A stretch of DNA of 64,000 bases from Chelativorans sp. YIM 93263 (GTDB lineage: Bacteria > Pseudomonadota > Alphaproteobacteria > Rhizobiales > Rhizobiaceae), in assembly GCF_028767125.1 (NCBI RefSeq), contig NZ_JAKCWP010000009.1:1-64000 (forward strand), written 5' to 3'. Shown piece by piece: positions 58,483 to 64,000 of the stretch. A model generated the notes under the pieces. That model made no database searches, was not told the origin of the DNA, and saw only the letters and a program-made list of their open reading frames with translations. A program made the translations under genes and the position numbers. Position 1 is the first letter of the stretch. The number at the start of each line of letters is the position of its first letter.

Positions 58483-59243
58483 TCGGCGACCCCAACCACG
58501 TCCGGGGTCTCCCACGCAAGATGCTGGCCGCCATCAAGCGCGATCATCTGGCCCGTAATTGAAGGCGTCTCCCAGAGATACCGGATCGTCGCACCGAATT
58601 CGAAGAGCTCCGGCCCGCGGCGCAAGGGAAGGTTTTCGGTCTGCCGCCGGAAATCCGTTTCATCTTGGCGCTTGTTGGGCAGGGTCGGGCCCGGACCGAT
58701 GGCGTTGACGCGGATTCTCGGCCCCAGCGCCTGCGCAGCCGTATGTGTCGCGGTCCACAAGGCCGACTTCGACAGCGTGTAGCTGAAGAAGCGGGGCGTC
58801 GGCCGCCAGACGCGCTGGTCGATCATATTAACGACCAGCCCTTCGCGCTCCGGCGCTAACAGATTGGCAAAGCGCCCGGTGATGATGGACGGCGCCTTCA
58901 CATGCATGGCGAAATGCCGGTCCCATATCTCCTCGGAAAACGCCTCTACGGAATCGTCCTCGAACACGGAAGCGTTGTTAATCACCAGTTGCACCCGGCC
59001 GAGGCGGCTGACCGCCTCGTCGATCAGGGCCTTGGCCTGCGACGTGTCCGTGAGATCCGCCTGCAGCACGCAGGCCGAACCGCCTCGAGCCGTGATCTCT
59101 CCGGCGAGTTCCTCGGCATCGCTGCGTGAGCGGCTGCAATGGATCGCCACGCCGAAGCCATTGGCAGCGAGATCGCGAACGATCGCCCGCCCGATTCGTT
59201 TTGCCCCTCCGGTAACGAGTGCGTTTACTCCGGTCGATTGCAT
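58479..59243 (-). CDS. SDR-family oxidoreductase (FolM/pteridine-reductase-like)
   Basis: The 254-residue protein has the Rossmann motif [12 protein letters not shown] with Lys-Arg typical of pteridine-reductase/FolM members, VINNAS, and the catalytic SYTLSKSAL (Tyr-x3-Lys). Likely an NADPH reductase of a pterin or related substrate. It overlaps uvrC by 4 bp, and the two form a minus-strand pair. Confidence 0.8.
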   Translation of the reverse strand: MQSTGVNALVTGGAKRIGRAIVRDLAANGFGVAIHCSRSRSDAEELAGEITARGGSACVLQADLTDTSQAKALIDEAVSRLGRVQLVINNASVFEDDSVEAFSEEIWDRHFAMHVKAPSIITGRFANLLAPEREGLVVNMIDQRVWRPTPRFFSYTLSKSALWTATHTAAQALGPRIRVNAIGPGPTLPNKRQDETDFRRQTENLPLRRGPELFEFGATIRYLWETPSITGQMIALDGGQHLAWETPDVVGVAE

Positions 59244-59603
59244 GATTCTCCCGCTTGCCTTTCCTCATATATAGGCTCGGACCATGTAAAATCACAGCAT
59301 TCCCGGCCGGCTTCGGGCCACGGATTCCGAGCAACGGTAATGACGACGCGCTTGCCGGTGCTGCTTCGTTCGATTAAAACTGTGTCCTTTCCGTCACAGT
59401 CATTCGCGACGCAATTGCGAATATGGAATACTTCGATCTTTGGTCATCATCCGGCCACGTTTCACCCGTTCTGCTTCGGCCTGTGGAACCGTGCGGCCAT
59501 GACATTCGTTTTGGACCGCCGGTGTGGGGGCATTTGAGGGAGATGTTGCCGGCCTCCCTGGCATCATCCCCTTCGTAGATTTACCGGGTTAAGGAGTGTA
59601 CGA
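59244..59603. other. Divergent promoter region between SDR and porin genes
   Basis: No gene is convincing here. The first half should hold the SDR/uvrC promoter and the second half the porin promoter. The porin start lies about eight bases after TTAAGGAG (59589-59596), a good ribosome site. Apparent frames at 59139-59537 are shadows. Confidence 0.5.
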
Positions 59604-60269
59604 ATGAAACTCAACAAGAACTGGATGCTCGGCGCAACAGCCGGAGCACTCGTCGCCACCGGAATGACCTCCGCTTATGCCGCGGACGTCGTGATGGAAC
59701 AGCCGCCCCAGCCGCCGGCTGCCCCGATGGCGGTTGCTCCCGTGGCAACCTGGGCGGGCCCTTATGCGGGTATCGCGCTTGGCTACGGCTTCGAGGGCAA
59801 GTTCGAAACTGACGACGTCGAGGTCGAAGAGAGGGCCGATGGCTTCGTCGGTAGTGCTTTCGCTGGTTGGAACGGCCAGTCCGAAGCGTTTGTCTACGGT
59901 GTCGAGGGCGATGTCGGCTATAACGGCATGGACGTCGAGGACGGCGACGACGAGTTCAAATATGGTGTCGATGGTTCGCTGCGTGCGCGCCTCGGCTATG
60001 CCATCACCAACGACGTGCTGGTCTACGGCACGGCCGGTGGTGCAGCGACCCGCATCAAAGCCGAGTCGCCAATCGACTCTGACACTGCCACCGCGATTGG
60101 CTGGACGGCCGGAGCTGGCACCGACGTCAAGCTCACCGAGCAGTCCTTCGCGCGGCTCGAGTACCGCTACACCGACTATGGCAGCGAGACTCTGACGTAC
60201 GCCGGCACCGACCAGGACGTCGACGCCAGCAACCATCGGGTCATGGTCGGCTTCGGTATGCAGTTCTAA
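59604..60269 (+). CDS. Outer-membrane beta-barrel porin, Omp25/31-like
   Basis: The 221-residue protein has a signal peptide (LGATAGALVATGMTSAYAAD), a Pro-rich spacer and an eight-stranded barrel pattern ending in aromatic FGMQF. Features include WAGPYAGIALGYGFEG, FVGSAFAGWNGQ, YGVEGDVGY and RLEYRYTDYGSE. This is the Omp25/31 and rhizobial RopB type. A rho-independent terminator follows. Confidence 0.88.
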   Translation: MKLNKNWMLGATAGALVATGMTSAYAADVVMEQPPQPPAAPMAVAPVATWAGPYAGIALGYGFEGKFETDDVEVEERADGFVGSAFAGWNGQSEAFVYGVEGDVGYNGMDVEDGDDEFKYGVDGSLRARLGYAITNDVLVYGTAGGAATRIKAESPIDSDTATAIGWTAGAGTDVKLTEQSFARLEYRYTDYGSETLTYAGTDQDVDASNHRVMVGFGMQF

Positions 60270-60290
60270 GAAACAGACTACCTCCAGTCT

Positions 60291-60318
60291 AAAGCCGGGC
60301 CTCGTGCCCGGCTTTTTT
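60291..60318 (+). terminator. Rho-independent terminator after the porin
   Basis: AAAGCCGGGC, a short loop, then GCCCGGC followed by TTTTTT (60291-60318). Strong GC stem and U tract directly after the porin gene. Its 3' end overlaps the convergent RNase T2 gene by two bases, so it may also act on that transcript. Confidence 0.8.
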
Positions 60319-60973
60319 ATTGGCTACGCACCGCCGGCATGAGTGCCGTCGATCGTCGGCAGGCGTTACGATCGACCTCCTCGCAAGAGCGGAACTCCAG
60401 GTCACGCGTCATGCAAATGCGCACCTCGCGAAGGAAGCGGCGGTCGCACGTCACCGTCACGCCGTCCTCCGGAAGGCCGGGATTGGCATCGATGAACTGT
60501 GTTTCCACATTCTCCGGCGCGACCCGTGTTGCATCGGTCAGTCGCATATACGGGGAGGGGATTTCGACCACTTCCCGTGCCTTGCGCAAAAGCGCGAGAT
60601 AATCAGCCTGCGTCAGCCCCGAGCAGGAGCCGTGCTTGCGCCATTGGTGGCCGATCAGTCCGGCGGAGGGCACGATGTCGAGATATTCATGCACCAGCCT
60701 GTCGGGTACACGGTCCGGCTGGTGGGTCGGGCAGAATTCGGGATAGCTGTTCTCATACTGTGGCCACAGGCCGTGAACGATAAATGCGTAAGGACGCGCT
60801 TGAGCACCGCATTGGCGCGGATTCGCATCAGAGCCTTCGGCCGCGCAATAGCTGGGCGACCACGACAACGAAAGAACATAGAAGTCAAAGTTGCCCGGCT
60901 CCGCACCACGTTCGCCTGCCATGGCAGAGGTGATGAACGGCAGTAGGGCAGCAAGGGCGACAAGGGCGCGCAT
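60317..60973 (-). CDS. Secreted ribonuclease T2
   Basis: From ATG 60973 the 218-residue protein has a signal peptide (LVALAALLPFITSAMAG), the CAS I motif FIVHGLWPQY and CAS II motif GHQWRKHGSCSG, with both catalytic histidines and Cys pairs for disulfides. It degrades RNA outside the cytoplasm. The terminator of the porin gene lies at its end. Confidence 0.88.
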   Translation of the reverse strand: MRALVALAALLPFITSAMAGERGAEPGNFDFYVLSLSWSPSYCAAEGSDANPRQCGAQARPYAFIVHGLWPQYENSYPEFCPTHQPDRVPDRLVHEYLDIVPSAGLIGHQWRKHGSCSGLTQADYLALLRKAREVVEIPSPYMRLTDATRVAPENVETQFIDANPGLPEDGVTVTCDRRFLREVRICMTRDLEFRSCEEVDRNACRRSTALMPAVRSQ

Positions 60974-60990
60974 CAGCGCCTCAGACCTGC

Positions 60991-61434
60991 CTAACGCAAG
61001 ACACGGCACGCGGCATCATAAACATTCCAACGGTCAAAGCCGGACACGCAGAACTCTACATTGTCTCCTATCCCGGCAAAGCCCTGGCCGTATTCGATCA
61101 GGTACCAGATCGGGCGGTTGTCTCCACTGGAAAGGAGGGCGGTGGCCGCGCAGTAACGCCGCTCGATCGGGCTGTTCGGCGTTGCCGGCTCGTAGCGTGT
61201 GAGGCGCGCCCCGTAAAAGTCGACAATATCGACGTTCGGCAAATGCGGCACGTGCGTGACCTGATGCCGGAAACGGCTCCTAATGGCGCCGCGCACGCTC
61301 TTGTGAGCGCAGATACCATCCTGGGGCACGACTTTCTTCGCAATGAAGTCCGCGGCCTGCGCCTGCTCCGAGTGCATGGGCACGGTTGAAAGCGCAATTG
61401 CCAAAGCTGCGGCGAAAGCCTGGATACGCGCCAT
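60991..61434 (-). CDS. Secreted hypothetical protein (147 aa)
   Basis: From ATG 61434 the 147-residue protein has a signal peptide (ARIQAFAAALAIALSTVPMH) and four or more cysteines spread along a compact sequence (ICAHKSVRGAI, RRYCAATALL, EFCVSGFDRW, DAACRVL), so disulfides are likely. It lies just before the RNase T2 gene on the same strand and may be cotranscribed. No family is recognised. Confidence 0.7.
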   Translation of the reverse strand: MARIQAFAAALAIALSTVPMHSEQAQAADFIAKKVVPQDGICAHKSVRGAIRSRFRHQVTHVPHLPNVDIVDFYGARLTRYEPATPNSPIERRYCAATALLSSGDNRPIWYLIEYGQGFAGIGDNVEFCVSGFDRWNVYDAACRVLR

Positions 61435-61515
61435 CCTATTTTCTCCTGGAAAATTATTGAATCCGAGAAGTGCAGTCTCGGGCAGGTGAGCGCGCCCGTC
61501 AAGACACAACAGATA

Positions 61516-62367
61516 TCAGGAACGCTCGGGCGTCAGCTGATCTATTGCAAAGCTGCCGGGAGCGTTGTCTCCAAGAATTTTAGCCAGAGTTGGCAGTAAT
61601 AGATCGAGCTCCTGCCGGAGGAGATAGGGCGGATTGACGACGATCATGCCGGAGCCGTCGAATCGTTCCTCTGTGGAGCGGCGAATCTCCAGCGAAACAT
61701 CGAGAATGTCGGGAATGCCGCTTTGTGCCAGGGCTTCACGGAATGCCGCCACCGCCGTGCGGTTCTTGATCGGATACCAAAAGGCGTAGATACCGCCCGG
61801 CCAGCGGCGGTGAGCTTTCTTCAGGCTTTCCAACATCCGGTCGAACTCACCAGGTTTCTCGAAAGGCGGATCGACCACCACCAATCCGCGCTTCTCCTTC
61901 GGTGGCACGTGCGCGCCGAGCGCGAGCCATCCGTCCAACTCAATCACGCGCACCTGATGATCTCCGGCGAAAACCTGCCGAAGCAGCGCAGCATCCTCCG
62001 GATGCAGTTCGATCGCGGTCAGCCGATCCTGCTTGCGCAGCAGGTGCCGCAGGATGGCTGGCGAGCCCGGATAACGGCTGCTCGCTCCGGATTCGTTCAC
62101 CGATGCAACACTATCCAGTAGAGGAATGAAAAGACTACGGGTTTTCTCGTCGAGCTTTGCTTCAATGAGCCGACCTATGCCGCTTCGCCACTCGCCGGTC
62201 CGCTGGGCCTGATCGGAGGACAGGTCGTAGATCCCGGCACCGGCATGGGTATCGATGACACGGAAGGCTTTGTCCTTGCGTTTGAGATATACCACGATGC
62301 GCGTAAGCACCGTATGCTTCACCACATCGGCGAAGTTTCCCGCATGGAAGGCATGACGATAGTTCAT
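61516..62367 (-). CDS. rlmJ: 23S rRNA (adenine-2030-N6)-methyltransferase
   Basis: The 283-residue protein starts MNYRHAFHAGNFADVVKHTV, the RlmJ signature, and has DTHAGAGIYDL for SAM binding and VVVDPPFEKPGEF, the DPPF motif. It methylates A2030 of 23S rRNA. The 106 bp upstream are shared with the divergent molybdopterin gene. Confidence 0.9.
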   Translation of the reverse strand: MNYRHAFHAGNFADVVKHTVLTRIVVYLKRKDKAFRVIDTHAGAGIYDLSSDQAQRTGEWRSGIGRLIEAKLDEKTRSLFIPLLDSVASVNESGASSRYPGSPAILRHLLRKQDRLTAIELHPEDAALLRQVFAGDHQVRVIELDGWLALGAHVPPKEKRGLVVVDPPFEKPGEFDRMLESLKKAHRRWPGGIYAFWYPIKNRTAVAAFREALAQSGIPDILDVSLEIRRSTEERFDGSGMIVVNPPYLLRQELDLLLPTLAKILGDNAPGSFAIDQLTPERS

Positions 62368-62473
62368 TCAGAGGTGGTCCTCCGACCAATCATCCAGGGC
62401 TATTGATGGTGTAAGCATTTTTGCTCGATCTGGCTCTACTCTTTAGTGGCGGAAGCGACTAGTTTCGCGTGTC

Positions 62474-64000
62474 ATGAATACACATCCCGGCATCCATATC
62501 GGCCATTCAGCCTGTCCGCATGATTGTCCTTCCACCTGTGCGCTCGACGTGGAGATCGTCGATGGCCGCATCGGTCGTGTCCATGGCGCCAAGGACAACA
62601 GCTACACCGCCGGCGTGATCTGCGCCAAGGTCGCTCGCTACGCCGAGCGGGTACATCATCCCGACCGCCTGCTGAAACCTCTCGTACGCGCCGGCGCCAA
62701 AGGAGAGGGTGCCTGGAAGGAGGCGAGTTGGGAGGCTGCGCTCGACCGCGTAGCCGAAGCTTTTCTGGAGGCGGAGCAAAAGCACGGCAGCGAGACCGTA
62801 TGTCCTTATCAATATGCCGGCACGATGGGTCTCGTTCAGCGCGATTCGATCCATCGCTTGCGCCATGCAAAACGCTACTCGAATCAGTTCGACACGATTT
62901 GCACAAATCCGGCCTGGTCGGGCTATTTGATGGGCGCCGGTGCCCTGCGCGGTCCCGATCCGCGGGAAATAGCCAAGTCCGACTGCATCGTAATTTGGGG
63001 CACCAACGTCGTCGCCACGCAGGTCAATGTAATGACCCACGCCGTGCGCGCTCGAAAGGAGCGCGGCGCGAAGATTGTGGTCATCGACGTCTATAATAAC
63101 GCGACCATGAAGCAGGCCGACATCGGTCTCGTGGTGCGACCCGGTACGGACGGCGCACTGGCCTGTGCCGTAATGCACGTGCTGTTTCGGGAGGAGCTCG
63201 CCGACTGGGACTATCTCACGAAATACACAGATGATCCAAAGGGTCTTGAAGCGCATCTGGAGAGCCGCACACCGGAATGGGCCGAGGCGATCACCGGCAT
63301 ACCGGCGCCGGAGATCGAGGCGTTCGCCCGGCTCGTCGGCGCGACAAAACGAACATTTTTCCGGCTTGGTTACGGTTTTACCCGCAATCGGAACGGCTCT
63401 GTCAATATGCATGCGGCGCTCTCGATTGCAGCGGTTACCGGCGCCTGGCAGTTCGAGGGTGGCGGTGCTTTCCACACGAATTCGGCGATCTTCGGCCTCG
63501 ACAAGTCATTGATCGAAGGGGATGCCTTTCGCGATCCTGGCATAAGGTCGCTCGATCAGTCGCAGATCGGCCGGGTCCTGACCGGCGATGAAGCCGCACT
63601 TTATGGCGGCCCACCTGTGACGGCTATGCTCATCCAGAATACGAATCCAGCCAATGTCGCGCCGGAGCAGCGGCTGGTGAGGCAGGGATTCATGCGCGAC
63701 GATCTGTTCGTCTGTGTGCACGAGCAGTTCATGACGGAGACGGCCGAACTGGCCGATGTCGTTCTGCCGGCCACGATGTTCCTGGAGCACGACGACATTT
63801 ATCGTGGTGGCGGGCATCAGCATATCCTCCTTGGCCCCAAACTTATCGATGCACCGGGCGAGGCGCGGCCCAACATCGAAGTCGTCGAGGAACTGGCCAA
63901 GCGCCTGGACGTGGCGCATCTGCCCGGATTTGGCATGTCGGCGCGCGAGCATGTGGATTGGATTCTAGACCGGCGCGGGCTTGGGACGTTCGAGAGCTTC
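62474..64000 (+). CDS. Molybdopterin-dependent oxidoreductase, N-terminal part (runs off window)
   Basis: From ATG 62474 the frame is open to the window end, giving 509 residues without a stop. It starts with an iron-sulfur motif (SACPHDCPSTC, later VICAKVARYA) for a 4Fe-4S cluster, followed by the molybdopterin-binding region (GTMGLVQRDSIHRLRHAKR, NPAWSGYLMGAGA, IVIWGTNVVATQVNVM, RLGYGFTRNRNG). It belongs to the bis-MGD oxidoreductase family; the exact reaction is unknown. Upstream moaD and moaE supply the cofactor. Confidence 0.85.
   Translation, partial: MNTHPGIHIGHSACPHDCPSTCALDVEIVDGRIGRVHGAKDNSYTAGVICAKVARYAERVHHPDRLLKPLVRAGAKGEGAWKEASWEAALDRVAEAFLEAEQKHGSETVCPYQYAGTMGLVQRDSIHRLRHAKRYSNQFDTICTNPAWSGYLMGAGALRGPDPREIAKSDCIVIWGTNVVATQVNVMTHAVRARKERGAKIVVIDVYNNATMKQADIGLVVRPGTDGALACAVMHVLFREELADWDYLTKYTDDPKGLEAHLESRTPEWAEAITGIPAPEIEAFARLVGATKRTFFRLGYGFTRNRNGSVNMHAALSIAAVTGAWQFEGGGAFHTNSAIFGLDKSLIEGDAFRDPGIRSLDQSQIGRVLTGDEAALYGGPPVTAMLIQNTNPANVAPEQRLVRQGFMRDDLFVCVHEQFMTETAELADVVLPATMFLEHDDIYRGGGHQHILLGPKLIDAPGEARPNIEVVEELAKRLDVAHLPGFGMSAREHVDWILDRRGLGTFESF

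Overview
The window is alphaproteobacterial, most likely from the order Hyphomicrobiales (Mesorhizobium/Phyllobacteriaceae-like). I base this on the high GC content, an Omp25/31-type porin, DUF1127 and DUF982 small proteins, a DUF1194 protein, a GapR-like DUF2312 protein and a GAAC-N7-GAAC LexA-type box. The exact genus cannot be fixed from sequence alone.

Layout. (1) 1-6.2 kb: accessory genes: the end of an SRAP (SOS-response-associated peptidase) gene, small unknowns, a pair of zinc-ribbon proteins, an HNH-nuclease protein and a 1052-residue SIR2 / STAND-type NTPase / TPR protein that ends in a cold-shock-like OB domain. The last looks like an abortive-infection-type anti-phage protein. (2) 6.4-45.2 kb: a largely intact lambdoid siphophage prophage ending beside tRNA-Cys. 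From left to right it holds lysis genes, tail fibre and tail-tip genes, the tail module, the head module (E, D, Nu3-like, C-like, B, W, A and Nu1-like), a phage NusG paralogue just before the late genes, a replication gene with internal iterons, an early operon with GapR-like and ParB/MT-A70 proteins, a cro/cI-like switch, and excisionase plus integrase. Several plus-strand cargo genes (19.0, 33.0-33.6 and 35.4-37.2 kb) sit among minus-strand phage genes, and a minus-strand cargo-like gene (42.7 kb) sits among plus-strand ones. No tRNA-Cys repeat is visible on the left, so the left attachment site may lie outside the window and the 1-6.2 kb genes may be prophage cargo. (3) 45.2-64 kb: ordinary chromosome: tRNA-Cys, gpt-like gene, NUDIX hydrolase, phosphate transporter, tRNA-Leu, a dimethylglycine-dehydrogenase-like enzyme, DUF1194, a GlxA/GbdR-like regulator, two small DUF1127-type genes beside a LysR gene, moaE-moaD-pgsA-uvrC-SDR, a porin, RNase T2, rlmJ, and the start of a molybdopterin oxidoreductase that runs off the window.

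How the parts work together. Two promoters, one driving the cro-like gene leftwards (about 40.5 kb) and one running rightwards (about 41.45 kb), share a design: TTGACA, six bases, then the palindrome TGTGA-N5-TCACA over the spacer and -10. This suggests one repressor silences both arms, as CI does at lambda PR and PL. The CI-like protein has no self-cleavage domain. A LexA-type box lies upstream of a small gene convergent with cI and overlapping its 3' end, which offers an alternative SOS route. Leftward early transcription would reach the GapR-like, methyltransferase and replication genes, then the NusG paralogue, then the terminase, head, tail and lysis genes.
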